Shown here in pieces: positions 1 to 8,476 of a DNA stretch of 64,000 nucleotides. Made by a program: the position numbers and the translations under genes. The notes below the pieces were generated by a model that saw nothing but the letters and a program-made list of their open reading frames with translations, made no database searches and was not told where the DNA came from. Source of the DNA: an uncultured Collinsella sp. (GTDB lineage Bacteria; Actinomycetota; Coriobacteriia; Coriobacteriales; Coriobacteriaceae); contig CABRHH010000011.1 in assembly GCA_902470695.1 (NCBI GenBank), positions 1 to 64,000 on the forward strand, read 5' to 3'. Within the stretch, counting starts at the first letter, position 1; each line of letters opens with the position of its first letter.

Positions 1-40
1 CGGGTAAAGAAGCGCGGCCGCTGCGCGAGAAGCGGCAACA

Positions 41-904
41 TCAATATAGGAGGAGGAATATTCGTTCGCCTTGCCGGTGCATGGGTGCGCCATCGCTTGC
101 AAGTTCGCGGTAGATGCGCTCGTCAGCCTCGGAAAACACGTCAAAGATCACATGGAGTGCGGAATCGGTGTCTGCAAGGTGCTGGGTGACTTCTTCGAGG
201 GCAATGCGCGCTGCCTCGTGCGGCGGGTAGCCGAATATTCCGGTCGACAGGCAGCAGACGGCGAGGGTCTCGCACCCGAGGTTAGTGGCGGCTTCGAGGC
301 AGGAGCGGTAGCAGGAGCGGAGCTGGCTGGCGTGGCGAGGCAGCGGTGAGCGGTTAGGCACGATGGGCCCCACGGTGTGGAGAACGTAGCGGCAGGGGAG
401 GTTGAACCCCGGAGTTACCTTCACGCGCCCCGTGGGCTCGTCGTGGCCTTGCTCGTCCATGAGCTCGGCGCAGGCGAGGCGCAGCTGCATGCCGGCATAG
501 GTGTGGATGGCGTTGTCGATGCAGTGATGGCCCGGTACGAAGCAGCCGAGCATCTGGCTGTTGGCGGCGTTCATGATGGCGTCGGCGGCCAGACGCGTGA
601 TGTCCCCGCGCCAGAGGTGCATGCGTGCGCGGACCGGGTCGGAAGGTTCGAGTGAGGGGATAGATGCGGGGTCGACGATGCCGCGGCGGTCGACCTCCGT
701 TGTGAGGTAGGTGTCTTGCACGGAAAGGAGGTCTGCGTCGAGTGCGCGGGGAGGACGGATATTCATCAAGGCGCGTAGCAGGGCTCGCTGCTGCTTCGCG
801 TCGGCTGGAATGTGCTGGGACGGCTGCTCGTCGCGTTCGGAGAGCAGCGCCTCAATAAGGAGGCGACGGCGTTCGGCTTGGTTCGTTGGTTCGGTGCGGT
901 CCAT
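41..904 (-). CDS. SirTM-associated macrodomain protein (protein ADP-ribose hydrolase)
   Basis: Predicted 287-aa cytosolic hydrolase that removes ADP-ribose from proteins. An N-terminal helical region (about residues 1-90) precedes a macrodomain. The ADP-ribose loop is NAANSQMLGC at 112-121, followed by the His/Cys-rich segment FVPGHHCIDNAIH (122-134) typical of the zinc-binding macrodomains linked to class M sirtuins, and the second loop STGIFGYP at 220-227. The start at 904 is chosen because AAAGGA lies six bases upstream; the reading frame stays open further upstream but without family-like sequence. The sirtuin gene lies 223 bp upstream on the same strand, so the two are probably the writer and eraser of one modification. 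The assignment as a macrodomain is firm; the substrate is unknown. Confidence 0.9.
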   Translation of the reverse strand: MDRTEPTNQAERRRLLIEALLSERDEQPSQHIPADAKQQRALLRALMNIRPPRALDADLLSVQDTYLTTEVDRRGIVDPASIPSLEPSDPVRARMHLWRGDITRLAADAIMNAANSQMLGCFVPGHHCIDNAIHTYAGMQLRLACAELMDEQGHDEPTGRVKVTPGFNLPCRYVLHTVGPIVPNRSPLPRHASQLRSCYRSCLEAATNLGCETLAVCCLSTGIFGYPPHEAARIALEEVTQHLADTDSALHVIFDVFSEADERIYRELASDGAPMHRQGERIFLLLY

Positions 905-1127
905 GGCATGTCCTTTCGGCGTGGTGCGGAGCAACACGAGCATGGCGGCTTGAGGGGAGGTGATTGTTGCGCAAGGCGAGCTGTCCGGCGAAATGCCCGT
1001 TGTGCGATGGGGGCTCGAGTAGGGGCTGCTGTTGGGATACGGGGTAGATGCACGGGCGGAGCGCCCGCGTGATTGGGCGCGGGAACAGGGGCGAGTCGTC
1101 TTGTCCGCGGCTGCAGGGGATGTTTCG

Positions 1128-2048
1128 TCAGGAGGCACACGTGTGGGCAAGCGTGTCCACTGCAGGGGCGATGTCGCTGTCGATGAGGATGGACTGCGCG
1201 GCAAGCTCGCGCGGTGCGTAGGCCTCTCCCTTGTTGATGCAGGCATAGATGGCCTGGGAGTTGGCTGCCGTCATGTTCCAGAAGGGGAACTTGATGATGA
1301 CGGGCGTGTTGCCGCCAACGCCTAGTTCGAGGAAAAGAATGCGCAGGTGCGCATGGCGCCTCAGGAACTCGCGGTAGTGCAGCTCGGCCCGATGCCAGCC
1401 GCCGTCTTCTACGAACGTGCCGTCGGAGCGCAGATTCATGGCCATGGGTGCGCCGCAGCGTGGGCAGCGAGGGATAAGGCTTGAGGGGATCTGCAGGTCG
1501 TGTTGCGCGTCGAGCATGGCGCGCACGGCGCGCTCGTTGTCGTAGGTGCGCTCATGGCACGGGACGCTGCATTGGAACAGGCCATAGTCGCCCTGCGTGC
1601 AGAACAGGCGGTGCCGGTCGATGCCGGCGAGTTGGAACTGATGGTCCACGTTGGTGGTGAGCACGAAGTGGTCGCGGTGTGAAAGGAGGCTGACAAGGGT
1701 GCGATAGATGGGGTTTTCAGGCAGGTCGTACCGGTTGCAATAGATGTAGCGGCTCCAGAACGCCCAGTAGCGCTCGAGGGTGGCGTACGGGTAGAATCCG
1801 CCGCTGTACATATCGGTGAAACCGTAGGCGCGGCGGAAGTCGGAAAACCAACGCTCGAAACGCGCGCCTGTGTAGGTGAAACCCGCGGCGGTGGAAAGGC
1901 CTGCACCCGCCCCTACGACCACAGCGTCCGCTTCGTCGAGCACGCGTGCAAGCTGCTCGATGCCGCGCGACGCATCTTCGGGGCGAGCGACGTCGATGCC
2001 GATGTGGCTGTGCGGTCCTCGGTAGGGGCTGAATAGCGACGTGCTCAT
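1128..2048 (-). CDS. SirTM (class M) sirtuin, protein ADP-ribosyltransferase
   Basis: A 306-aa NAD-dependent sirtuin. Visible motifs are the NAD loop GAGAGLSTAAGF (46-57), TTNVDHQF (131-138), a four-cysteine zinc site (C160, C164, C195, C198) and a C-terminal Rossmann segment (LELGVGGNTPVIIKFPFW). Where canonical deacetylase sirtuins have the catalytic HG, this protein has TQGDYG with Gln152. That His-to-Gln change is the hallmark of SirTM enzymes, which ADP-ribosylate proteins instead of deacylating them. The start overlaps the stop of the upstream flavin reductase gene by four bases, so the two are translationally coupled. The known SirTM targets, lipoylated GcvH-L and its ligase LplA2, are not encoded nearby, so the modified protein here must be elsewhere or different. 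Confidence 0.9.
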   Translation of the reverse strand: MSTSLFSPYRGPHSHIGIDVARPEDASRGIEQLARVLDEADAVVVGAGAGLSTAAGFTYTGARFERWFSDFRRAYGFTDMYSGGFYPYATLERYWAFWSRYIYCNRYDLPENPIYRTLVSLLSHRDHFVLTTNVDHQFQLAGIDRHRLFCTQGDYGLFQCSVPCHERTYDNERAVRAMLDAQHDLQIPSSLIPRCPRCGAPMAMNLRSDGTFVEDGGWHRAELHYREFLRRHAHLRILFLELGVGGNTPVIIKFPFWNMTAANSQAIYACINKGEAYAPRELAAQSILIDSDIAPAVDTLAHTCAS

Positions 2049-2620
2049 CGGGATGTATCTCCTTGGGAGTCGAAGCGGTCGGAGGCGTAGGCGGCGACGA
2101 CTTCGCCAACGTATGCCTGGTGGAAGTCGCGCTTGGGATAGTTGGCGGCGATCAAGGAGGTGTCGATGAAACCCTCTTGCTGCAGCGGTGCCGTATAGAG
2201 TTTGCGGCAGATGAAGACCAGGTCGGACTCGGCGATATAGACGGTGCCTTGCGGTGCGAAGGCGGGAGTGAGGCCCGATGCGGCGAGCTTGTCCTCATCG
2301 CGGCCGGAGTGCGAACCCAGATAGGCGAGGGCGCGGCGCTTGTCGGCGGGAAGGGAGCACACGCTGAAGAACTCCTCGCGATCGAGCAGGGTGCGGGTGT
2401 GGCGCTGCGGACGCACGAACACCGAGATGGTGGGAAGGCCTCGATGGGGTGTGCTGCCGGGGTCGCGCCGCTCCCAGAGCGCGCCGAGCTGACCCCAGGA
2501 TGCGCACATGGCGTTGTAGCCACGCTCCTCGGTGCCGGCGCAGATGGCGAGCCACTGGAGGCCAACGAAGGTGAACGGGTTGATGCGGAGGGAGTCGATG
2601 TCGATGGGATGCAGCGTCAT
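2045..2620 (-). CDS. Flavin reductase-like FMN-binding split-barrel protein
   Basis: A 191-aa protein beginning MTLHPIDIDSLRINPF, with the order expected of the flavin reductase-like domain: WLAICAGTEERGYNAMCASWG, then the basic FVRPQRHT segment, FSVCSLP and a C-terminal HQAYVGEVVAAY stretch. The family binds FMN and transfers electrons from NAD(P)H. The start at 2620 is supported by AAAGGA six bases upstream; a long in-frame extension beyond it is antisense to the transporter gene and is not coding. It overlaps the SirTM start by four bases, so redox chemistry and ADP-ribosylation appear co-expressed. The partner enzyme is unknown. The domain call is confident, the role is not. Confidence 0.82.
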   Translation of the reverse strand: MTLHPIDIDSLRINPFTFVGLQWLAICAGTEERGYNAMCASWGQLGALWERRDPGSTPHRGLPTISVFVRPQRHTRTLLDREEFFSVCSLPADKRRALAYLGSHSGRDEDKLAASGLTPAFAPQGTVYIAESDLVFICRKLYTAPLQQEGFIDTSLIAANYPKRDFHQAYVGEVVAAYASDRFDSQGDTSR

Positions 2621-2730
2621 GGTGTTCCTTTCATATAGGGGTCGCCGTTGCAAAGGACGGCGCCGGTCATACGCGGACGCGGCGGCAGGTGCGCGGGCCG
2701 CGCCGCGGCACGGTAGCGCGGCGGGCGGGG

Positions 2731-4155
2731 TTACCTGGTCTGTTCGGTGCGGGCGAGCGCCCGCAGGGCAAACAAGACAAGCAGCACCGTGCAGACGAGC
2801 ATGCACAGGTACGCCGCCTCGGTTCCTGCGGCGGTGGCTTTGACCAGGGCGGTCGCATCGGCATCTGCTCCGCTTGCGCCCGCTGCCTGGGCGATGCTCA
2901 CGGCCGAGGCGCACAGGGCGGTGCCTACTCCACCGGCAAGCTGTTGAACGGTGTTGGTGAATGCATTTCCGCTGGATATGAGATGCGGAGGCAGGGAGGT
3001 GAGGCCCAGGGTGCGGGCGCTGACGTTGGCGGATGCCTGACCGGCGCTGAACAGGACATGGCCTGCGATCAAGACGCCGAGCGGCGCGCATCCTCCGGCG
3101 AGTGCCAGCAGCAGGCAGGCCGCCACGGCGGCGAGCGCACCGGCGAGTATGGGGGTGCGCGGACCAAAGCGGTCGAAGGCCTGTCCGGAGACGAGCACGG
3201 TGGCGGCCATGGCAAGGCAGCCGGGCACGAGGGCCATGCCGGCGATGGCGCTGCTCGTACCGAGGACGAGCTGCATAGCATTGGGAAGGAGGTAGTTGAG
3301 GCCGAGGCAGACGGCTTGTCCTGTTATCAGTGCGGCGGAGGAAAAGGCGAAGGTGCGCGACTTGAAGATGCGCCAGTCGATGAGGGGCTGGTCGCATGTT
3401 CGGCTGTGAATGACGCAGACGGCTCCGGTGAGCCATGCGATGGCGAGGGGCACCGCGACGAACAGCGCCTGGGAGCCGAGCTGCTCCAGGTTGCTCATGC
3501 CGATGAGGATGCCGGTCGAGCAGCTGGCGAGCAGCAGGAACCCGAGCATGTCGAAGGGGGTAGTGCGGCGCCTGTTGGGATCGTCGATGATGCGAAGCGC
3601 GTGCGCGCCCAGCGCGCAGGCGAGAACCACTACGGGAAGGAGCGACCAGAACACCGATCGCCAGCCGAAAAGCTGGATGAGAACGCCTCCGAGCGATGGG
3701 CCGACTGCCGGAGCGATTGAGGTGGTAAAGGAGGCAATGCCCGCCATGGTGCCTACGGAGCGCTCGGGCACTTGCGTATAGACGATGTCGAACATAAGCG
3801 GCAAGGCGCAGGCGGTGCCGGCTCCCTGCAGCAGGCGACCGATGACAAGCACGGCAAACGACGGGGCGTATGCGTCGACAACAAGGCCGACGGAAAACAG
3901 GGCACAGGCGGCGACAAAGAGATGCCTCATGGAGAAGCGGCGGATGAGGTATCCCGAGGCGGGCATGAGGATGGCGAGGACGAGCAGGTAGCCGGTGGTG
4001 ATCCATTGGACTTCGCTCGACGCGACGCCGAATTCGCGCATCAGTGCCGGAAACGCGATGTTTATCGAGGTCTCGACCATCACGCCGCAAAACGACAGGA
4101 GTCCGGTGGCGACGATGGAGACGATAAGGGGTGCTGAACGTGTTCGCTCGCGCAT
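2731..4155 (-). CDS. MFS multidrug transporter, DHA2 (14-TM) family
   Basis: A 474-aa membrane protein of the drug:H+ antiporter-2 type. It has about fourteen hydrophobic segments, a motif-A-like loop (ASGYLIRRFSMRHLF) after TM2 and motif C in TM5 (GVLIQLFGWRSVFW after APAVGPSLGG). QacA/EmrB relatives export amphipathic drugs or metabolites. The start at 4155 (MRERTRSAPLIVSIVATG) has GAGG five bases upstream; further in-frame ATGs exist about 65 bp upstream. It ends 110 bp before the flavin reductase gene and could be transcribed together with the SirTM block. The substrate cannot be told from sequence. Confidence 0.88.
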   Translation of the reverse strand: MRERTRSAPLIVSIVATGLLSFCGVMVETSINIAFPALMREFGVASSEVQWITTGYLLVLAILMPASGYLIRRFSMRHLFVAACALFSVGLVVDAYAPSFAVLVIGRLLQGAGTACALPLMFDIVYTQVPERSVGTMAGIASFTTSIAPAVGPSLGGVLIQLFGWRSVFWSLLPVVVLACALGAHALRIIDDPNRRRTTPFDMLGFLLLASCSTGILIGMSNLEQLGSQALFVAVPLAIAWLTGAVCVIHSRTCDQPLIDWRIFKSRTFAFSSAALITGQAVCLGLNYLLPNAMQLVLGTSSAIAGMALVPGCLAMAATVLVSGQAFDRFGPRTPILAGALAAVAACLLLALAGGCAPLGVLIAGHVLFSAGQASANVSARTLGLTSLPPHLISSGNAFTNTVQQLAGGVGTALCASAVSIAQAAGASGADADATALVKATAAGTEAAYLCMLVCTVLLVLFALRALARTEQTR

Positions 4156-4674
4156 GACGCCTCGATTCCAGGGTGGGGGCGGGTCGATGGTGAGGGGGCT
4201 TGCCCTCACCGGCACCATCATGCCGTCTAGCGCACGATGCGGTAAGTACGCACAAAAAGGTGGGCTGGTTACGCGGAGGTAACCGTTGGAGGGGATTCGG
4301 GTGAACGCGACGTGTGCCGGCTGTGGGGGGCGGTAAAGGGGCGTCGGCCGTGGGGTGGTGACGGGTGGAGCCCGCACATGGAGGCGGAGAGCGGTTGTGG
4401 GACGGTGACGGGTTGGGTCCACGCTCGGAGGCGGATGGCGGCGGGTGGAACCTGCGCGCGGAGCCAGAGGAGGGCGAGCTCGACTATCCGGAACGCGCCG
4501 CGGAGGGCGGTCGGCGTGAGTCACCGTTGCGCACGGGGTGTTGGCGCGAAGGCCCGCACCGTCGCAGTCCGAGGCGAGCAGGGCAGGTGTGGAATGGTGT
4601 TGAAGACGCCTTGCCTTGGAGCTAGGTCAAGGGGGTAGGATGAGGCAACGACAGTTCCGGCGAGAGGATTCGCT
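4156..4674. other. Intergenic region between exporter and merR
   Basis: About 520 bp of G-rich sequence between divergent genes with no convincing coding content. It holds a perfect hairpin at 4189-4210 (GGTGAGGG, six-base loop, CCCTCACC) in the likely exporter leader and a short palindrome at 4267-4284 (GGTTAC/GTAACC). It also contains the merR promoter described separately. The hairpin could be a leader structure or an operator; nothing in the sequence decides. Confidence 0.5.
4611..4641 (+). promoter_or_regulatory. MerR-type promoter/operator of merR (autoregulation)
   Basis: A -35 hexamer TTGCCT (4611-4616) and -10 TAGGAT (4636-4641) are separated by 19 bp, the long spacer typical of MerR-controlled promoters. 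The spacer holds a dyad CCTTG...CAAGG. The same arrangement recurs at 5370-5400 and 7299-7329, which is the main support. Confidence 0.75.
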
Positions 4675-5055
4675 ATGCGTATTGCAGAGGTTGTTGAGAA
4701 GTATGGAGTCAGCGCGGATACGCTGCGCTATTACGAGCGTATCGGCTTGCTGCCGCACGTGCACCGCAACGCCAGCGGTATCCGTGACTACGGCGAGGAG
4801 GACTGCGCGCGCATCTCGTTCGTGAAGTGCATGCGCGGCGCGAACGTGTCCATCGAGGCGCTCATCGAATACATGCAGCTGTTCGACCGTGGGGACGAGA
4901 CGCTCGAGGCACGCAAGGAGATCTTGATCGAGCAGCGCGAGGAGGCCCGCAAGCGCCTGGAGCGCATCCAGGCGGGCCTCGACCGTCTGGACTACAAAAT
5001 CGCCCACTACGACGAGCTGCTCGCCAAGGGAGGGTCCACGCTGAGCTGTGAGTAG
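4675..5055 (+). CDS. MerR-family transcriptional regulator, AdhR-like
   Basis: A 126-aa DNA-binding regulator. The MerR winged helix is at the N-terminus (IAEVVEKYGVSADTLRYYE, 3-21), followed by a helical dimerisation region and a long coiled coil (about 80-118). Cys52 in FVKCMRG sits where Bacillus subtilis AdhR has its conserved redox cysteine; Cys44 and Cys124 are additional. AdhR-type regulators activate alcohol/formaldehyde dehydrogenase genes on aldehyde stress. GAGAGGA precedes the ATG. Its own promoter and those of the downstream dehydrogenase and of the decarboxylase-cupin gene share the same MerR-type architecture, so it probably controls all three. The effector is inferred, not shown. 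Confidence 0.88.
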   Translation: MRIAEVVEKYGVSADTLRYYERIGLLPHVHRNASGIRDYGEEDCARISFVKCMRGANVSIEALIEYMQLFDRGDETLEARKEILIEQREEARKRLERIQAGLDRLDYKIAHYDELLAKGGSTLSCE

Positions 5056-5369
5056 CCGTGCTGGGAGTAGGATAATCGTCCGCGAACGCTGCAGGTTGCC
5101 GGGGTACGGTGGGCTGCTGGAGCGTGGTGGGTTGCCAGGGTGCAACGAGTTGCCGGCTGTGTTCGAGAGCCCAATGGGCTTATTCGCAATTCGTGCTCGC
5201 GTGCGCGGCGACGCTGGACTCAGGCGCCCATGCACTTCGCGTCAACGGCCCATAGAGCGCCCTCGTACACGTTGAACCTCACTCCAAGGCAAGAACGTGC
5301 ACGGGAAAAGCAACGCTGTGGATGCCCTGTGTCCCTTTGGGCGGAAACGGGGCTGGGTGATACCGACGC

Positions 5370-5400
5370 TTGCCTTGAAGTTGACTTTAAGTCCTAGGCT
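5370..5400 (+). promoter_or_regulatory. MerR-type promoter of the alcohol dehydrogenase gene
   Basis: TTGCCT (5370-5375), a 19-bp spacer and TAGGCT (5395-5400). The spacer contains the dyad CTTGAAGT/ACTTTAAG, close to AdhR operators. It lies 30 bp before the ATG in the 374-bp gap after merR. The remainder of that gap (5056-5369) shows no gene and no other clear signal. Confidence 0.8.
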
Positions 5401-5429
5401 GGTGCCGTCATCCCATGAAAGGAGAGCAC

Positions 5430-6602
5430 ATGCTCGGTTCAATTACGTATCACAACCCCACGCGCCTGCACTTCGGCACGGATGCCATGGACGCGCTCGC
5501 CGGAGAGCTTGCAGCCTTCGGTACGACCATCCAGCTGGTGTATGGCGGCGGCTCCATCAAGAAGAATGGGATCTACGACCAGGTTGTCGAAGTCCTCAAA
5601 GCGGCGGGTAAAACCGTGGTAGAGGATGCGGGGGTCATGCCGAATCCCACCATCGAGAAACTGCGCGCCGGCGTGGCGATTGCACGCGAGCACCAGGTGG
5701 ACGCCATCCTGGCAGTTGGCGGCGGCTCGGTCATCGACTACGCAAAGGCGCTGTCGGTTTCGATTAACCTGCCTGCGGGCGAGGACCCGTGGAATGTGTA
5801 CTACGACCGCTGGGAGGAGCCGTCCTGCGAGATCGTCCCGGTTGGCGCGGTGCTCACCATGGTGGGCACCGGCTCCGAGATGAACGGCGGCGCGGTCATC
5901 ACCAATCACGAGGCGGGGTTGAAGCTCGGCCACGTGTTCGGTACCGAGGTCAATCCGCGCTTTGCCATCATGAACCCGGAGTTCACCTACACACTGCCCC
6001 GCTACCAGATGGTCTCGGGCATCTTCGACATCATGAGCCATATCACCGAGCAGTATTTCTCGGGTACCGACGATAACACGAGCGATTACCTGGCAGAAGG
6101 CCTGATGCGCGGGCTGGTGCGCGCGAGCCGCGCGGCCGTGGTGAACCCGGAGGAGTACGAGGCGCGGTCCAACATCATGTGGACGGCAACCTGGGCGCTC
6201 AATACGCTGGTCGGCATGGGCAAGACGCAGGATTGGGAGGTGCACATGCTCGGCCAGGCGGTCGGCGCGCTCACCGATGCCGCGCACGGCATGACCTTGG
6301 CGGCGATGGCGATTCCGTATTACCGCCTGGTGATGGCGTATGGTTTGCCCAAGTTCGCCCGTTTCGCCACGGCGGTGTGGGGCATCGACCCGGCGGGGAA
6401 GTCGGAGGAGGAGCTGGCGGCCGCCGGTATCGACGCCATGGAGGCCTGGATGCGCGAGATCGGCTGCGTGATGTCGCTGCGCGAGCTGGGGTGCGACGAG
6501 TCGATGCTCGATGCGCTTGCCGACGCCACGCTCGTGATGCGCGGCGGCTACCATGTGCTTTCGCGTGAGGAGATCATCGAGGTATTCCGAAAGGCGCTGT
6601 AG
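5430..6602 (+). CDS. Iron-containing alcohol dehydrogenase (butanol dehydrogenase type)
   Basis: A 390-aa NAD(P)H-dependent group III alcohol dehydrogenase that interconverts alcohols and aldehydes or ketones in the cytosol. The dinucleotide loop is AVGGGSVIDYAKA (95-107). Metal ligands are visible as D200 and H204 (FDIMSHITEQ), H272 (WEVHMLGQ) and H286 (AAHGMTLA). Length and ligands are complete. The start at 5430 has AAAGGAGAG immediately upstream, which beats the ATG at 5415. The MerR-type promoter 30 bp upstream and the AdhR-like gene before it suggest a role in reducing toxic aldehydes. The physiological substrate is not determined. Confidence 0.93.
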   Translation: MLGSITYHNPTRLHFGTDAMDALAGELAAFGTTIQLVYGGGSIKKNGIYDQVVEVLKAAGKTVVEDAGVMPNPTIEKLRAGVAIAREHQVDAILAVGGGSVIDYAKALSVSINLPAGEDPWNVYYDRWEEPSCEIVPVGAVLTMVGTGSEMNGGAVITNHEAGLKLGHVFGTEVNPRFAIMNPEFTYTLPRYQMVSGIFDIMSHITEQYFSGTDDNTSDYLAEGLMRGLVRASRAAVVNPEEYEARSNIMWTATWALNTLVGMGKTQDWEVHMLGQAVGALTDAAHGMTLAAMAIPYYRLVMAYGLPKFARFATAVWGIDPAGKSEEELAAAGIDAMEAWMREIGCVMSLRELGCDESMLDALADATLVMRGGYHVLSREEIIEVFRKAL

Positions 6603-6916
6603 CTGGCATAGCACTCGCTCGGGTGCGGATTGCGCCTTGGGCTGCTGGATGGCCGCGGCCAGCCGAGGCAGGTTCAGCCGAAGCAGGCTATGGGCACCCG
6701 GGCGGGCGCGCGGGATGTTGCGGCGCGCGTGGCAGGGAGGCCGGGGCATGGCCGTCGGCTTCGGTGTGGCCGTGCGTCGTTCCGCAGGTTTCTATGAGCG
6801 AGGCAAGCGGTTCGAGACGGTGTTCACGGAGCGGTAAAAAATGGCTAACAGCACGCAGATTGGGTATCACAGGGATAGCACCGCATGGCGCAGGGTTTGC
6901 GACGAGAGGAGCTATC
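6603..6916. other. Intergenic region, nothing recognised
   Basis: A 314-bp G+C-rich gap after the alcohol dehydrogenase. I see no plausible gene, terminator hairpin or promoter, apart from the ribosome binding site (GAGAGGAG) of the next small gene. Confidence 0.4.
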
Positions 6917-7159
6917 ATGGCTGGTAGTGAGATCCTGATGGCGTTGTTGTTGGTTGCTGTGTGCGTGATCGCGGGGTGCCTCGTGGTTCCGCGGGCGTGG
7001 CGTCGGTGGTCGGCGGCAACAAAGCCTGCCGATGAGCGGTTGGAGTATGCCGCCCATCTGGGTGACCGCATCGATCGCGGTCCGTCTGAGGTCGAAGCCG
7101 ATGAGCGCGAGCGCGTGGGGTATCGCGAGCTCGAAGGGACGCCGATCAAGCAGGCATAA
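6917..7159 (+). CDS. Small single-span membrane protein, unknown function
   Basis: An 80-aa protein: an N-terminal hydrophobic helix (about residues 6-26, ILMALLLVAVCVIAGCLVV) followed by a short charged cytoplasmic tail rich in Arg, Asp and Glu. GAGAGGAG seven bases before the ATG supports translation. It lies between two genes of the proposed MerR regulon but has no MerR-type promoter of its own. No family recognised. Confidence 0.55.
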   Translation: MAGSEILMALLLVAVCVIAGCLVVPRAWRRWSAATKPADERLEYAAHLGDRIDRGPSEVEADERERVGYRELEGTPIKQA

Positions 7160-7298
7160 GCTTCGGGAGCTGTTGCTCGATGAGGCGATTGGCCGGGGTC
7201 GGGATGGGCTGGTGCCGGCGCTTGCGGCTGGAACCGGCGCGGCTCGGCATGCTCGCCTGCCCAAGCTGAATTGTCATCACAAGCTCGAAAAAAGATGC

Positions 7299-7329
7299 TT
7301 GCCTTGGAGCCGACTCAAAGGTCTAGGGT
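7299..7329 (+). promoter_or_regulatory. MerR-type promoter of the decarboxylase-cupin gene
   Basis: TTGCCT (7299-7304), a 19-bp spacer and TAGGGT (7324-7329), with a dyad CTTGGAG/CTCAAAG in the spacer. It aligns base for base with the merR and alcohol dehydrogenase promoters over most of its length. Confidence 0.78.
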
Positions 7330-7345
7330 GGAGTCATCACCAGTT

Positions 7346-7377
7346 AACGGGGCGCATCCGGGTGGGTGCGCCCCGTT
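7346..7377 (+). promoter_or_regulatory. Perfect 11-bp stem-loop in the 5' leader
   Basis: AACGGGGCGCA pairs perfectly with TGCGCCCCGTT around a 10-base loop. It starts about ten bases after the expected transcription start and ends 17 bases before the ATG. No T-run follows, so it is not an intrinsic terminator; a stabilising 5' stem-loop or translational control element are the likelier options. Confidence 0.55.
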
Positions 7378-7394
7378 GCGAGAGAGGGGTTTCC

Positions 7395-8228
7395 ATGGTC
7401 AAGCAAACTGCCGGTCGCGATGCGCTGGGTACGTTCGCGCCCACCTTTGCGGCGCTGAACGACGATGTCCTGTTCGGCGAGGTGTGGTCGCGGGAGGATG
7501 AGCTCAGCCTCAAGCTGCGCTCGATCGTGACGGTGACGGCACTCGTCAGCAAGGGCATGGTCGATGCATCGTTCGAGTACCATCTCAAGACGGCGAAGGC
7601 CAACGGCGTGACGCGCGAGGAGATGGCCGAGATTCTGACGCATCTGGCCTTTTACGCGGGCTGGCCGAATGCCTGGGCGGCGTTCAACAAAGCGGTTGCG
7701 GTGTATGCGGACGATGGCGCGGCCGCATCCGACGTCGCTGTTCGGGGTGCCGAGGGCGATGCGGGTTCCGCCTCCGGTGATGACGGTTCGTCCGACGCAT
7801 CCGCTTCTTCCGCATCGGCGCCGTTCGCCCCGATGTTCGGCTTGGGCAATCCCAACGATGCGTACGCGGCGTATTTCTCGGGCGCATCGTTTTTGAACCC
7901 GCTGACGAACCCCGCCACGCAGGGTATCGGTTTGGCGAACGTGAGCTTTGAGCCGGGCTGCCGCAACAACTGGCACGTGCATCACGCTCGAACCGGCGGC
8001 GGGCAGATGCTGGTCTGCACGGACGGGCGCGGCTGGTACCAGGAGTGGGGCAAGCCAGCGCAGGAGCTCACGCCGGGTTCGGTGGTCTATATCCCGGCGG
8101 GCGTGAAGCACTGGCATGGCGCGGCCGCGGACAGCTGGTTTGCGCACGTGGCGTTCGAGGTTCCGGGGGAGGGCTGCTCGAACGAGTGGCTCGAGCCGGT
8201 GTCGGATGAGCAGTATGCAGCGCTGTAG
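7395..8228 (+). CDS. Carboxymuconolactone decarboxylase-cupin fusion protein
   Basis: A 277-aa two-domain protein. Residues 1-105 are a carboxymuconolactone decarboxylase/AhpD-like helical domain (LSLKLRSIVTVTALVSKG, then EYHLKTAKANGVTREEMAEI). Residues 108-143 form an Ala/Ser/Asp linker. Residues 150-260 are a cupin with metal ligands H194 and H196 (WHVHHA), Q204 and H239 (GVKHWHG). The decarboxylase half lacks the CxxC pair of AhpD peroxidases. Bacillus AdhR also controls a carboxymuconolactone decarboxylase homologue (YraC), which fits the MerR-type promoter here. The start has GAGAGGGG upstream. The reaction is unknown; electrophile or quinone detoxification is an inference. Confidence 0.88.
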   Translation: MVKQTAGRDALGTFAPTFAALNDDVLFGEVWSREDELSLKLRSIVTVTALVSKGMVDASFEYHLKTAKANGVTREEMAEILTHLAFYAGWPNAWAAFNKAVAVYADDGAAASDVAVRGAEGDAGSASGDDGSSDASASSASAPFAPMFGLGNPNDAYAAYFSGASFLNPLTNPATQGIGLANVSFEPGCRNNWHVHHARTGGGQMLVCTDGRGWYQEWGKPAQELTPGSVVYIPAGVKHWHGAAADSWFAHVAFEVPGEGCSNEWLEPVSDEQYAAL

Positions 8229-8437
8229 GGTTTGTTGGGTGCCCGCGGTCCGGTAGGCATCGCATTGCCTGCCAGGTCGCCGTTGTCCGATCGGAGCGGG
8301 GGTGCAGGCGGCGCATCGAACACGGCTGGCCGTTTGCGACTCAGGCGGGCCATGATGTCGCGGACGGTGGCATCTCGGATCGAGGCGTTCGGTTCACGCT
8401 TGCCTGACCTCATCTGACGGTTCGGCTGGATATGACA

Positions 8438-8476
8438 AGGCCCCGTTCGAGGATTGAATTGCCTCGTACGGGGCCT
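8438..8476. terminator. Hairpin between convergent genes
   Basis: A 15-bp stem with one mismatch (AGGCCCCGTTCGAGG / CCTCGTACGGGGCCT) around a nine-base loop. It lies 210 bp after the cupin gene and 190 bp beyond the end of the convergent NADH oxidase gene. T-runs are weak on both sides, so efficiency is uncertain. The rest of 8229-8665 shows no gene. Confidence 0.5.

Noticed and set aside
7346..7377. Rho-independent terminator
   Set aside because: The stem is perfect but is followed by a purine-rich ribosome binding site region rather than a T-run, and it lies between promoter and start codon.
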